A stretch of 35,858 nt of DNA from UBA7445 sp042096455 (GTDB taxonomy: Bacteria; Verrucomicrobiota; Verrucomicrobiia; Opitutales; Coraliomargaritaceae). The position numbers and the translations under genes are program-made. The stretch is from positions 1 through 35,858 of the forward strand of contig JBELLU010000012.1 in assembly GCA_042096455.1 (NCBI GenBank), read 5' to 3'. This document shows positions 15,548 to 24,280 of the stretch, one piece after another. Position 1 is the stretch's first letter, and each line of letters opens with the position of its first letter. Below the pieces are notes generated by a model. It had not been told where the DNA came from, made no database searches, and saw only the letters and a list, made by a program, of their open reading frames with translations.

Positions 15548-17419
15548 TCAAGTGCTTGAATAGCGGCGGTATTCAGGAAGCATCGCATGCATTAGATCCC
15601 TGAGCTGAACCGAATCACCCTCCGCCAATTGCTCCCGGATGCGGGACTCCAAGTCATGCGCGGCCTCGATTGATTCCTTAGTGCCCGTAAAGCGCATGAT
15701 ACGGGGATGGTTGGTAGCATGTAGCGTTTCGCTCAAGTGCTGCACCTCCTCGTAGCGTTTTTCACCGGGACGCAATCCAATGAATTTTATTTCAATGTCC
15801 ACCCCTTCGCGCATGCCTGCCAATGCTATCATTTGGCGAGCCACATCCAGAATTTTGATTGGTTTTCCCATATCCAGAACAAAGATTTCTCCACCCTCAC
15901 CCTGAGTCGCGCTCTGTAGAACCAGACCAACCGCTTCCTGAACCGTCATGAAGAAACGCGTGACCTCGGAATCCGTAACCGTCAATGGACCACCCTCTGC
16001 AAGCTGTTGGCGAAATATTGGAATCACACTGCCGGATGAACCGAGCACATTCCCAAATCGAACCGAAATAAAGCGGGTCTGGTTCGCGGTTTCCGCTTGC
16101 TGGTTTACAATCGCAAGTTCGGCGAGTCGCTTGCTCGCGCCCATTACGCTGGTTGGGTTAATCGCCTTGTCGGTGGAAATTAGTACAAAATGCTCAACTC
16201 CAACCTGTGAGGCGATTCGGGCGAGGTCTAAGGTTCCCAAAGTATTGTTTTTAAGCGCTTGCTCGGGTTGGTCTTCCATGAGGTTGACATGCTTGTGCGC
16301 AGCGGCATGAAAAATCACTTCCGGCTTAAAATCCTCCAAGAGCAGTTTGAGGCTCCGGGTATCGCAAATATCAAGTACCTTGGTTTCGATTATCGTACCA
16401 GCTTTCGCTATCTTTGAAATCCTTTGCTGTAGATTAAAAACAGCCAATTCCGAATGATCGAGACAAAGCAGTTTATCCGGAGACCGTTCCAATACTTGTT
16501 GAACTAATTCTATTCCAATGCTGCCGCCCGCGCCTGTAACCAAAACCCGCTTGCCCTCCAGCAATGCCTGAATGGCATCATCATTCAAATCCACCGCATC
16601 CCGACCAAGCAAGTCCTCCATTTCAATGGGGCGTAATTGTGAGATTTGAGCCTTACCGCTCACAAGATCCGTTAGAGCCGGCACTCGATCCACCTTCAAA
16701 CCGGCCTCGCGGGCACAGTCCACGACTGCCTTAATGCGTTTCATTGGGGCCGATGGAAACGCCACCACCACTTTTGTCGCTTTATAACGATTCGCCACAC
16801 TGGCCAATTCATGCACGCGGCCTGCCACCATAACATTGTGAACATAGCGATCCACTTTCTTGGTGTCATCATCAAGAAATGCCACCGGACGCATACCCAG
16901 ACGGCCCTTACTTATTAAGTCTGCCGCCAGACCTGCCCCCACTTCTCCCGCGCCAACAATAATCACACGTTCAGTTTCCTGAACGGCGAGCCAATCGCTA
17001 AGATCCTTACTCGCCTTGATACGAAACAATAATCGAAAAAACGTCAGCGCCAAAAATGAAAACTGCAGATCTGAAAGAATGACCGAGCGCGGCGCAATTT
17101 CCTTTCCGTCAAATTGATACCAACTGAGGACCAGAACCACTGCGACAATCGATAACGCCATCAACAGACGCAGCGCATCCGGCAGGCGAAAATAGGCCAG
17201 AACTATTTCAAATTGCCCGAATGCCAGCAAAAGTGCGATTTTTAAGAGCAGCACCCACCATAGGGTCTCGATCCGAACCGCCTCGTAATACTCCGTAACG
17301 GAGAAATCAAAGCGCAATTCAAAGGCGATCCAATAACTTGCAGAAAGGATCAGCAAGTAAGCCAATAAAAGCCCAATCGTCGGCAGATTAAAAATTCGAG
17401 GTAACCAATTTCGGTTCAT
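15548..17419 (-). CDS. Membrane nucleotide-sugar 4,6-dehydratase (CapD/PglF/WbpM-like)
   Basis: An inner-membrane enzyme that probably converts UDP-GlcNAc, or a related sugar, to its 4-keto-6-deoxy form for glycan synthesis. The 623 residues start with four hydrophobic helices (about 12-33, 52-70, 84-101 and 115-133). A first Rossmann segment VIIVGAGEVGAG (152-163) follows, then the catalytic SDR domain with VLVTGAGGSIG (292-301), the HAAAHKHVNLMED block, and STDKA (415-419). The usual active-site Tyr is replaced in this family by Met, seen here as Met426 with Lys430 (VMGASK). It starts 14 bases after the aminotransferase gene, and the pair fits a UDP-4-amino-sugar pathway such as that of bacillosamine. 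Confidence 0.93.
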   Translation of the reverse strand: MNRNWLPRIFNLPTIGLLLAYLLILSASYWIAFELRFDFSVTEYYEAVRIETLWWVLLLKIALLLAFGQFEIVLAYFRLPDALRLLMALSIVAVVLVLSWYQFDGKEIAPRSVILSDLQFSFLALTFFRLLFRIKASKDLSDWLAVQETERVIIVGAGEVGAGLAADLISKGRLGMRPVAFLDDDTKKVDRYVHNVMVAGRVHELASVANRYKATKVVVAFPSAPMKRIKAVVDCAREAGLKVDRVPALTDLVSGKAQISQLRPIEMEDLLGRDAVDLNDDAIQALLEGKRVLVTGAGGSIGIELVQQVLERSPDKLLCLDHSELAVFNLQQRISKIAKAGTIIETKVLDICDTRSLKLLLEDFKPEVIFHAAAHKHVNLMEDQPEQALKNNTLGTLDLARIASQVGVEHFVLISTDKAINPTSVMGASKRLAELAIVNQQAETANQTRFISVRFGNVLGSSGSVIPIFRQQLAEGGPLTVTDSEVTRFFMTVQEAVGLVLQSATQGEGGEIFVLDMGKPIKILDVARQMIALAGMREGVDIEIKFIGLRPGEKRYEEVQHLSETLHATNHPRIMRFTGTKESIEAAHDLESRIREQLAEGDSVQLRDLMHAMLPEYRRYSST

Positions 17420-17433
17420 AAATATTCCAAACC

Positions 17434-18558
17434 TTACTCTATGCTTGAACGCACCTTCGCAATGACCTTCCCACGTTCTTCCTCAGTGAGGCCGGAACCA
17501 CTCGGCAAACACAGTCCATCAAAAAAAAGCTTTTCCTCAATACCACTTCCATAATAGCGGCATTCTTGGAAAACTGGCTGTAAATGCAAGGGCTTCCAAA
17601 GCGGCCTCGCTTCAATATCCGCGGCTTCAAGTGCTTTTATCACAGTCGCAGCATCCGCCTTCGACTCACTCGAATCAATCGTCAGGCAGGTCAGCCAATA
17701 GTTCACCGCATCGGGTTCCACAATCGGCATGAATTCCACTCCGGGCAATGAATCCAACTCCGCCTTGTATGCCTCGAAATGCGCTTTTCGTGTGCGAATC
17801 CGCCGGGCGAGATCCGCCAACTGGCTCCTGCCAAGGGCCGCCAGCACATTGCTCATACGATAATTGTAGCCGATTTGGCGGTGTTCATAGTGGATGACAG
17901 GCTCCCGGGCCTGCATCGAGAGTGATCGCGCCGCTTCCAACGCCTCAACCGCATCCGAAAGCAGCATCCCGCCTCCTGAAGTCGTAATGATTTTATTTCC
18001 GTTGAAAGAGAAAAAAGAAAATGCCCCAAAAGAGCCCGCCGGTCGCCCCTGATAGGACGCCCCCAGCGCTTCAGCGGCATCTTCAATGAGCGGCACCGCA
18101 TATTCCGCGCATACCTTTTCAATCGCAGCCATATCGGCACACTGACCATACAGTTGTACAACAATGACAGCCTTCGGTTTTTTGCCCTCCCCTGCGAGTG
18201 CCTCAAATGCCTCACGAAGCGCCTCCGGATCCATATTCCACGTGCACCGCTCGCTTCCAATAAAAACCGGGACGGCGCCACAATAAACGATCGGGTTGGC
18301 ACTCGCAGCAAACGTAAAGGACGGACACAAAACGAGATCCCCCTTCCCAATACCCAGTACCTTTAATGCCAAATGCAGCGCGGCGGTCCCGGAATTAACC
18401 GCCAAGCCCGCTGTCCGTTTGCTGAGCGCGCAAACCTCAGCCTCAAATGCGTCCAACTCCGGCCCGACCGGTGCCACCCAATTCGAAGCAAGCGCCGCCG
18501 CAACCGCAGCGTGATCCGACTCACTCAAATCTGGGGGTGACAAATATATACGAGGCAT
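17434..18558 (-). CDS. DegT/DnrJ/EryC1-family sugar aminotransferase
   Basis: A PLP-dependent enzyme of the family that aminates keto-sugar nucleotides. The 374 residues fit the family. Visible motifs are IYLSPPDLSESD at the start (like the LSPP start of PglE/LegC proteins), NSGTAALHLAL (55-65), CPSFTFAASANPI, EDAAEALGA with Asp160 contacting PLP, and FSFNGNKII with Lys189 as the expected PLP lysine. The downstream dehydratase would supply the 4-keto-6-deoxy sugar, so a 4-amino sugar is the likely product. The acetyltransferase and glycosyltransferase that would complete the pathway are not here. It is divergent from the riboswitch-controlled TonB receptor. Confidence 0.93.
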   Translation of the reverse strand: MPRIYLSPPDLSESDHAAVAAALASNWVAPVGPELDAFEAEVCALSKRTAGLAVNSGTAALHLALKVLGIGKGDLVLCPSFTFAASANPIVYCGAVPVFIGSERCTWNMDPEALREAFEALAGEGKKPKAVIVVQLYGQCADMAAIEKVCAEYAVPLIEDAAEALGASYQGRPAGSFGAFSFFSFNGNKIITTSGGGMLLSDAVEALEAARSLSMQAREPVIHYEHRQIGYNYRMSNVLAALGRSQLADLARRIRTRKAHFEAYKAELDSLPGVEFMPIVEPDAVNYWLTCLTIDSSESKADAATVIKALEAADIEARPLWKPLHLQPVFQECRYYGSGIEEKLFFDGLCLPSGSGLTEEERGKVIAKVRSSIE

Positions 18559-18631
18559 AAAAGCATGTTTGTGAAGTCTGCCTGATTGACGACCTTTTTC
18601 TGTCTTTCTTAAAGAATTCCACGCTTCTTGG

Positions 18632-18660
18632 TTGACTCATTTAAGTATGCGCTTGATGTT
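18632..18660 (+). promoter_or_regulatory. Candidate promoter of the riboswitch transcript
   Basis: TTGACT (18632-18637) and GATGTT (18655-18660) are separated by 17 bases. Transcription would start near 18667, just before the first riboswitch stem. The -35 matches at five of six bases and the -10 at three; the position is the main support. Confidence 0.42.
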
Positions 18661-18665
18661 CATCA

Positions 18666-18770
18666 CCTCCTTAGGGGTGACCTGGCATGGGTCTGAGACA
18701 GCTTCCTGCACTAGCACAAAGCGATCCCTTCGAACCTGATCCGGCTCATACCGGCGTAGGGAAAGGTAGT
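18666..18770 (+). promoter_or_regulatory. TPP riboswitch (THI element)
   Basis: The conserved core of the thiamine-pyrophosphate aptamer is readable in order: GGGGTG at 18674-18679, CTGAGA at 18693-18698, CCCTTCGAACCTGATC, then CCGG...CCGGCGTAGGGAAAGG. P1 forms from CCTT (18669-18672) with AAGG (18763-18766). Two hairpins follow before the gene: CGTGC/GCACG (18771-18786) and GCTTC/GAAGC (18792-18807), possibly part of the expression platform; I see no long U tract. It lies 75 bases before the TonB receptor ATG, so that gene should be shut down when TPP is abundant. Confidence 0.95.
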
Positions 18771-18844
18771 CGTGCCAGCGCGCACGCTTTCGCTTCCCTG
18801 CCGAAGCAGCCGGGTCTCAACCTGAATAATAAATCGAGATCCAA

Positions 18845-20956
18845 ATGAAAGCCACCATCGCCTGCACCCTCCTTTTCTCACTGGGCACTGCCGTTTTTGC
18901 CAACGAGACAGCCCAAGAAAATGCGTCGATTCACGAACTCCCCGAATTAGTCGTGACCGCCAGCCTCTGGGAGACCGATCTTCTGCGGACAACCAACAGC
19001 ACCACTGCAATCGATTCCAGCGAGTTGGAATCCAACGGCAGCCTTCACTTCCAGGATCTCATCGAGGCGATCCCAAACCTTACCTGGACCGGCGGAACCT
19101 CCCGTCCCCGATATTTCCAAATCCGTGGCATCGGCGAAAACTCCCAGTTTGAGGGCGAAACCCCCGATTCCACGGTGCGTTTCCTGATCGACGACCTCGA
19201 CTTCACCGGGCTCGGCTCAATCGGCAACCTTTTTGATATGCAACAGGTCGAAGTCCTCCGGGGTCCCCAGGCCGGGGCATTTGGCGTGAATGCCGCCGGC
19301 GGTCTCATCAAGCTCGTCAGTAACGAGCCCACCCCATACTGGAGCGGACAGGCCGAGGGCGCCATCGGACAAGACAATCTCCGTGGGGGCGGTATCGCCT
19401 TCGGCGGCCCGGTCCTCGATGACGACCCGGAAGCGTTCACCTTTCGTTTTTCAACTTACCAGTTAAGCAGCGACGGTTTCCGTTCAAATAAAACACTCAA
19501 CCGAGACGACACCAATGAGCGCGACGAATTCAATTCACGCCTAAAACTCAAATGGAAAGCCTCTAGTGATTGGACTTGGGACAGCGCCCTATTCTACGCA
19601 AATACCAACAACGGTTATGATGAATGGTCACTGAATAATACCGATTTTACTATTTATTCTGACGAACCCGGTCGCGATGAGCAGGAATCCAAAGCCGCCA
19701 GCATACGCGGCACTTTTATTGATCTCAATGGTGTGCAATTCTCTTCAACCACAACCTATATTGATACAAATACCTTTTACAGTTACGACGGTGATTGGGG
19801 TGACGGACCTAGCGCAACAGCGCCATTCAGCAGTTTTTACGACGATGCCCTCGCTCTTTGGCGCGATCGAACCATTTACTCGCAAGAATTAAGGCTGGAT
19901 TCCGAAACAGGCAAATCGAAAGGCTATATTGATCGCTGGACGGTTGGTTTTTATACACAAGGACTCAAAGAAACCGGCAGGGCCAGATGGACTTCAGGCG
20001 GGTATCGTTGGAATACAGACTTTGACTCTAAGGCATATGCCCTCTTCAGTCAGATTGGTAAGGACATTACAGCGGAGCGACGCCTTACTTTGCAACTCCG
20101 CGGTGAATATTATAAAGTCGACGTGCAGGCAGATGGCTTAGGCCCGGACATAAACTATGCTCCCACCGTAGTATTTGATTACGCTCTCAATGATTCCGAA
20201 TTTCTCTGGGGCGGCACCTTAACCTATGAGCAGGATTTAAGCGCGAACGCACTGAGTTTCGTCTCGCTCTCAAGAGCATACAAGGCAGGGGGAGCCAGCA
20301 CTCCAAATTTTACTCAAAACGACCAAATTAAATATGATAGCGAAATTCTTTGGAACGCGGAAACTGGCTTGAGAAACCGCTTCTGGGGCGGAGCCCTCTC
20401 AACCAGCCTCACAGCATTTTTTCTTTATCGTGAAAATGCTCAATTCCGGGACTCGAAAGGCGTGGGTAGCTTCTTTGACTACATTACCGTTAACGGAAAA
20501 AGCGCGAAACATTACGGCATTGAATCGGATGCTGCTTGGACCATCAACCCCAACTGGAAGTTAAGCGCATCACTGGGACTCTTGAAAGCAACGAGGGAAA
20601 GTTATGCCAATAATGAAGCTCGCGAAGTTGCCAATGCTCCAAGCTACAACTACAGCCTCAGGCTTGATTATCTCAATGATAATGGCATTTTTGCGAACAC
20701 AACCTTGTCTGGCAGCGATTCCTATTATGAATCCAACAGCCACGGCGAGAAGCGCAGTGCCTTTACTATAGTGAATGCCGCCTTGGGCTATCGCATTGAT
20801 AATTGGACCCTCACCTTCTGGGGCCGAAATCTTTTTGACACAAAATACGAAAAACGCGTCTTCTATTTTGATAACACATATGATGGGAATGCCGCACGCT
20901 ACGAAAACCCTGCCGACCCCCGGCAATTCGGAGCGACGCTCAATTATACTTGGTAG
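18845..20956 (+). CDS. TonB-dependent outer-membrane receptor, probably for thiamine
   Basis: A 703-residue outer-membrane active transporter energised by TonB-ExbBD. Residues 1-19 form a signal peptide ending AVFA. A TonB-box-like ELVVTAS lies near residue 35. The plug domain follows, with LVSNEP and the diagnostic QQVEVLRGPQAGAFGVNAAGG. The rest is a beta-barrel with alternating aromatic strands, a late SRAYKAGG segment, and a final aromatic residue in LNYTW, as required for outer-membrane assembly. A TPP riboswitch in its leader implies that the ligand is thiamine, a phosphate ester or a precursor; this is inference from regulation. It is monocistronic, and its last 17 bases overlap the convergent Nudix gene. 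Confidence 0.94.
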   Translation: MKATIACTLLFSLGTAVFANETAQENASIHELPELVVTASLWETDLLRTTNSTTAIDSSELESNGSLHFQDLIEAIPNLTWTGGTSRPRYFQIRGIGENSQFEGETPDSTVRFLIDDLDFTGLGSIGNLFDMQQVEVLRGPQAGAFGVNAAGGLIKLVSNEPTPYWSGQAEGAIGQDNLRGGGIAFGGPVLDDDPEAFTFRFSTYQLSSDGFRSNKTLNRDDTNERDEFNSRLKLKWKASSDWTWDSALFYANTNNGYDEWSLNNTDFTIYSDEPGRDEQESKAASIRGTFIDLNGVQFSSTTTYIDTNTFYSYDGDWGDGPSATAPFSSFYDDALALWRDRTIYSQELRLDSETGKSKGYIDRWTVGFYTQGLKETGRARWTSGGYRWNTDFDSKAYALFSQIGKDITAERRLTLQLRGEYYKVDVQADGLGPDINYAPTVVFDYALNDSEFLWGGTLTYEQDLSANALSFVSLSRAYKAGGASTPNFTQNDQIKYDSEILWNAETGLRNRFWGGALSTSLTAFFLYRENAQFRDSKGVGSFFDYITVNGKSAKHYGIESDAAWTINPNWKLSASLGLLKATRESYANNEAREVANAPSYNYSLRLDYLNDNGIFANTTLSGSDSYYESNSHGEKRSAFTIVNAALGYRIDNWTLTFWGRNLFDTKYEKRVFYFDNTYDGNAARYENPADPRQFGATLNYTW

Positions 20957-21536
20957 CCTGCTCGGTAACCTTTGTGCGGTAAAATAATATCCCCACCAGC
21001 GCGAGTGCGTGGCCGATCTTACATTCGGCTACCCACTGCATGACCTCTGCTTCCGGCAACACCCGGACTTCCATTTCTTCGTGCTCGTCCCAATTGGTGC
21101 CGTCCTGCGATAGCCGGCATTGATCCGCAAAAACAACATGGCATTGATTGTTAAGGATAGCGGGGTTGGGACTGCACTGACCCAACACCACTCCCTTTTC
21201 CGCAACATAACCGGTCTCCTCCTTGAGTTCCCGCAAACCCGCCTGCACCGGGTCCTCCCCGGAATCAATGATTCCACCGGGTAACTCCCATGAAAGCGCG
21301 TCGGATCCCCAGCGAAACTGGCGCACCAGAATCAAATCCCCATCGATGGTGCGCGCCACCACGATGACCCAATCGCGAGAGTTTAAATAATAGAAATCTC
21401 CCTCTTTCGCATTCGTCGGATGTCGGTAACGACGGGTCCGCAATTCCCAAACCCGACAGGAAAAATTCAACTGATCACTAAGCAGCTCCCAGCGCAACGG
21501 TTCCTGCAGGTTGTCAGGCGGAGCGAGCTTAGCCAT
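20940..21536 (-). CDS. Nudix hydrolase (ADP-ribose pyrophosphatase-like)
   Basis: A 198-residue cytoplasmic pyrophosphohydrolase. The Nudix box is perfect, fitting G-x5-E-x7-REU-x-EE-x-GU: it starts GGIIDSGED and ends LRELKEETGYV. The region before it (VIVVARTIDGDLILVRQFR, then WELPGG) resembles ADP-ribose and other nucleoside-diphosphate-sugar pyrophosphatases. Metal-binding glutamates are intact; the exact substrate cannot be told. Its ATG overlaps the stop of the upstream LysM gene by one base (TAATG), so the two are translationally coupled. Its 3' end overlaps the TonB receptor gene by 17 bases on the opposite strand. Confidence 0.92.
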   Translation of the reverse strand: MAKLAPPDNLQEPLRWELLSDQLNFSCRVWELRTRRYRHPTNAKEGDFYYLNSRDWVIVVARTIDGDLILVRQFRWGSDALSWELPGGIIDSGEDPVQAGLRELKEETGYVAEKGVVLGQCSPNPAILNNQCHVVFADQCRLSQDGTNWDEHEEMEVRVLPEAEVMQWVAECKIGHALALVGILFYRTKVTEQATKYN

Positions 21537-22084
21537 TACTGAGCCGGGATAATGATTGATTGACCAATGCGCAAACGGCGCGGGTCGACTCCCGGATTGG
21601 CATCCAATAAAGCCTGCAGCGGCACTCCCGCCTCGGTCGCAATGCGCGCGAACGTATCGCCGGACTTAATGACATATCCGCCTTCCGCGATCGCACCCGT
21701 CCCGACTGCCGCCGGTTTGGTTGCGGCGGGGGTAGTCACAGACGCTGCTTGGTTCGCCAAACGTTCCCCTTGTTTGTTCAGCTCGAGGGTCAGTTCCTTG
21801 AGGCGTTTATCCCGCTCATTGCCGTAGGCACGCAGACGGGAAAGGGCACCCTCTAAATCTTTATTCTGTCCCGACAAAGCCTGCACCGCTTTTTTCAGGC
21901 TCGCCACCTCTTCCGCAGATTCACTCAAGCTGCTTTCACTGGCGTCCATGGATTCCACGATCGGCTGAAGGGTATTGTTTGCCGTTAGCCCAAAGTAGAG
22001 ACCTGCACCGCCCAGAACAATTGCCAGCAGCGCCAGCGCAAGTGGCAACAAGTTTGTATTTGTATGATTTTGATCCGCTTCCAT
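21536..22084 (-). CDS. Membrane-anchored LysM-domain protein
   Basis: A 182-residue envelope protein. A short polar N-terminus precedes one hydrophobic helix (about 13-33). A likely coiled coil follows (about 45-110), with heptad-like Leu spacing and many Glu, Lys and Ser. A short Ala/Pro/Thr linker leads to a C-terminal LysM domain (about 137-181): YVIKSGDTFARIATEAGV, then LLDANPGVDPRRLRIGQSIIIP. LysM binds N-acetylglucosamine polymers such as peptidoglycan, so this protein probably spans from the inner membrane to the wall. It has no catalytic domain. It is coupled to the Nudix gene and divergent from xseA. Confidence 0.88.
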   Translation of the reverse strand: MEADQNHTNTNLLPLALALLAIVLGGAGLYFGLTANNTLQPIVESMDASESSLSESAEEVASLKKAVQALSGQNKDLEGALSRLRAYGNERDKRLKELTLELNKQGERLANQAASVTTPAATKPAAVGTGAIAEGGYVIKSGDTFARIATEAGVPLQALLDANPGVDPRRLRIGQSIIIPAQ

Positions 22085-22181
22085 ACCAGCAAGCTAGGCC
22101 CCTTTTACGCGCTGGCAAGTTTACATCTCAGGAAGTAGACATGGAGTTGCCATTTTAAACGATACGGTGCAAACATCCCAT

Positions 22182-23543
22182 ATGCCCGATTTGAATTTCC
22201 AACCAGATGCAGAAGCAGTACTGGATGTCAGCGCCCTCACCCAGCAAATCAAACGGCTCCTTGAAGGTAGCTTCACCCAGGTATGGGTGCGTGGCGAAAT
22301 CTCCAATTGCCGTAAACAAAGCACCGGACATGTTTATTTCTCACTCAAGGACAAAGGCAGCCAAATCCCCTGCGTCCTCTTTGCGCGTGATGCCGCCCGG
22401 CAGGATTTTGAACTGAAGGACGGTGAAGCGGTTACCTTGTTTGGCGATCTTGCGGTTTATGCCCCGCACGGACGCTATCAATTAATTGTAAAGATTGCCC
22501 TCCACAGCGGCGAGGGGCGTTTACAGATTGAATTCGAGCGCTTGAAACGAGCGCTGGCAGCGGAAGGCCTCTTTGAGGCGGAGCGCAAAAGAACGCTCAC
22601 CGCCCTGCCCCGCCGCATTGCAGTCATCACCTCACCAACCGGTGCGGCACTCCGTGATTTCCTGCGCATCCTCCAGCGCCGTAATTTTGATGGCTCCGTT
22701 GTTGTCTTTCCGGTGCGCGTCCAAGGCAAGGAAGCCGCCGCAGAAATCGAGCAAGCCCTTGCATACGTCAATCGCTTCAGCCCTGGATTTGACTGTATCG
22801 CTTTAACGCGAGGCGGCGGCAGTATTGAAGACCTTTGGCCTTTTAACGACGAGTCCCTCGCTCGTGCCGTTGCGGCATCCGCAACACTCACCATTTCCGC
22901 GGTCGGCCATGAGATCGACCAAGTGCTAACGGATTATTCCGCAGATATTCGGGCAGAGACGCCCTCTGCCGCGGCGGAATTGATTTCGTCGAAATCACTG
23001 GAAACACGTCGGAAATTTCTCGAGCTAAGCCAGTCCTTGGGGCGACTTACCACCCAACTTCCCCTCCGGATCCAACAACGACTGGAAGCGGCACAAACTC
23101 GCTTTCGCCTCCTGTCCCCGCAACGACAGCTCGCCTACCACGCTTTGAGGATCGACGATACCCAGATTCGCCTGACTCAGGCCTTAAGGGAAAACATCAC
23201 CGCAAACAGGGAAACAATCCAGCTTCTCTCGAATCGGCTGATCCGGCACAACCCGAAACGCCGTCTGGATCTGGCTTACCAGAACTTGAGCGCCTGCAAG
23301 CATCGATTGGAGTTTGCCTCCACCAAAGGCCTGCAGGCTTCCAATGCAAAACTCACCGCCATCCAAAAGCGCCTCGAGAACACCAATATTCAATCTGCCT
23401 TGAAGCGGGGCTTTGCCATCTTGGAAAAAGAAGATGGCAGCATCCTTACCTCCGCCGGTTCCGCACAAAGCGCCGCGCGTATCAAGGCGCGCTTCCATGA
23501 TGGCTCGGTTGCCCTTACCCCGGACAAAACCCCTACGAAATAA
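22182..23543 (+). CDS. xseA: Exodeoxyribonuclease VII large subunit
   Basis: The catalytic subunit of exonuclease VII, which degrades single-stranded DNA from both ends into acid-soluble oligonucleotides. The 453 residues match the family. The N-terminal OB fold has VWVRGEISNCRKQSTGHVYF, then LFARDAARQDFELKDGE. The catalytic part carries the signature PRRIAVITSPTGAALRDFL, RGGGSIEDLWPFNDE, and AVGHEIDQVLTDYSADIRA followed by ETPSAAAEL. A long helical region then leads to KRGFAILEKEDG. I chose the ATG at 22182; an in-frame GTG lies five codons earlier. The small subunit gene xseB, often next to it, is not in this window. Confidence 0.95.
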   Translation: MPDLNFQPDAEAVLDVSALTQQIKRLLEGSFTQVWVRGEISNCRKQSTGHVYFSLKDKGSQIPCVLFARDAARQDFELKDGEAVTLFGDLAVYAPHGRYQLIVKIALHSGEGRLQIEFERLKRALAAEGLFEAERKRTLTALPRRIAVITSPTGAALRDFLRILQRRNFDGSVVVFPVRVQGKEAAAEIEQALAYVNRFSPGFDCIALTRGGGSIEDLWPFNDESLARAVAASATLTISAVGHEIDQVLTDYSADIRAETPSAAAELISSKSLETRRKFLELSQSLGRLTTQLPLRIQQRLEAAQTRFRLLSPQRQLAYHALRIDDTQIRLTQALRENITANRETIQLLSNRLIRHNPKRRLDLAYQNLSACKHRLEFASTKGLQASNAKLTAIQKRLENTNIQSALKRGFAILEKEDGSILTSAGSAQSAARIKARFHDGSVALTPDKTPTK

Positions 23544-23585
23544 AGCTAAAAAATAATAAATTTTTGGAACGAGAGAACAGACCCG

Positions 23586-23645
23586 ATGACTCATAAAGCA
23601 GTCAATCAGACTTTTAGTGAGTTAGTTAGGGGTATGTGTTCATAA
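23586..23645 (+). CDS. Possible 19-residue leader peptide or spurious small frame
   Basis: An ATG after a purine-rich stretch (GAACGAGAGAACAG, about 8 bases before) opens a 19-codon frame, MTHKAVNQTFSELVRGMCS, in the gap after xseA. Its stop overlaps the 5' arm of the terminator by two bases. Nothing else supports it, and I do not recognise the peptide. Confidence 0.15.
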   Translation: MTHKAVNQTFSELVRGMCS

Positions 23646-23682
23646 GCGATCCGTTTCTTTTTGAGGCGGGTCGCTTTCTTTT
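23644..23682 (+). terminator. Intrinsic terminator downstream of xseA
   Basis: AAGCGATCC (23644-23652) pairs with GGGTCGCTT (23668-23676) in a 9-bp stem with one U-G pair, followed by TCTTTT. The 15-base loop is long, but the stem is strong. It lies 100 bases after the xseA stop. Confidence 0.65.
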
Positions 23683-23799
23683 AAAGAATTTTCACACATG
23701 AATGCCCAAAAATTGGACGCATAACAGCCTCTGGAAAAATCTCACATTTATTGAAGCTTCGCATTGCACTGCTTCAAAAAGTCCTCTTTTATCACAATC

Positions 23800-24195
23800 A
23801 TGAATGTAAAAGCCTTTTTCTCCATTATCTCCATTAGCATGCTGCTCTTCACGGGCTGCACCACCCAAGTCGCGATTGATCCTCAGACCGGCCTTGAACA
23901 ATCGGCGTCCTACACCGCAGGATATTTCTACGCGTCCCTCGATGCCTCGGTTAGCGAAATCTTCCGTGTCGCCATTCGCGAAATGGATGATATGGGTTAT
24001 TTCCGCACCGGCGAACGCCACGGCAAGGAGTCCATCAAAATTTACGCACGTAAAGTGGGTGACCAACTCGTCAGTGTCCGGATTCGCAACATATTGGATG
24101 GTGAAGGGCAGACTGAACTTCGCATTCGGGTGGGCGACTTGGGTAACCTCGCGGAATCGCAGGTGCTCTACGCTCGCATTCGCGACGCACTCTAA
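23800..24195 (+). CDS. Small lipoprotein (DUF3568-like)
   Basis: A 131-residue predicted lipoprotein. Starting from the ATG at 23800, the N-terminus has a lysine, a hydrophobic run and the lipobox LFTGC, so signal peptidase II would release a mature protein beginning CTTQVAID. The rest, with SYTAGYFYASLDASVSEIF, EMDDMGYF and KIYARKVGDQLVSVRI, resembles small beta-rich lipoproteins grouped as DUF3568; that assignment is from memory and tentative. The frame opens earlier at a TTG (23764), but this would bury the signal peptide. It stands alone, with a terminator before and after it. The function is unknown. Confidence 0.78.
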   Translation: MNVKAFFSIISISMLLFTGCTTQVAIDPQTGLEQSASYTAGYFYASLDASVSEIFRVAIREMDDMGYFRTGERHGKESIKIYARKVGDQLVSVRIRNILDGEGQTELRIRVGDLGNLAESQVLYARIRDAL

Positions 24196-24211
24196 ACTTT
24201 AAAAAAATCTC

Positions 24212-24247
24212 AAAAAACCGTCAATCCACAGCATTGGCGGTTTTTTT
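24212..24247. terminator. Bidirectional intrinsic terminator
   Basis: AAAAAACCGTCAAT and ATTGGCGGTTTTTT form a stem of about 14 bp with one U-G pair around loop CCACAGC, flanked by A and T runs on both sides. It begins 17 bases after the lipoprotein stop and ends 34 bases before the kinase gene. Confidence 0.9.
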
Positions 24248-24280
24248 ATGACCCAAGTTGATCCCTGAGCTACAATTATA

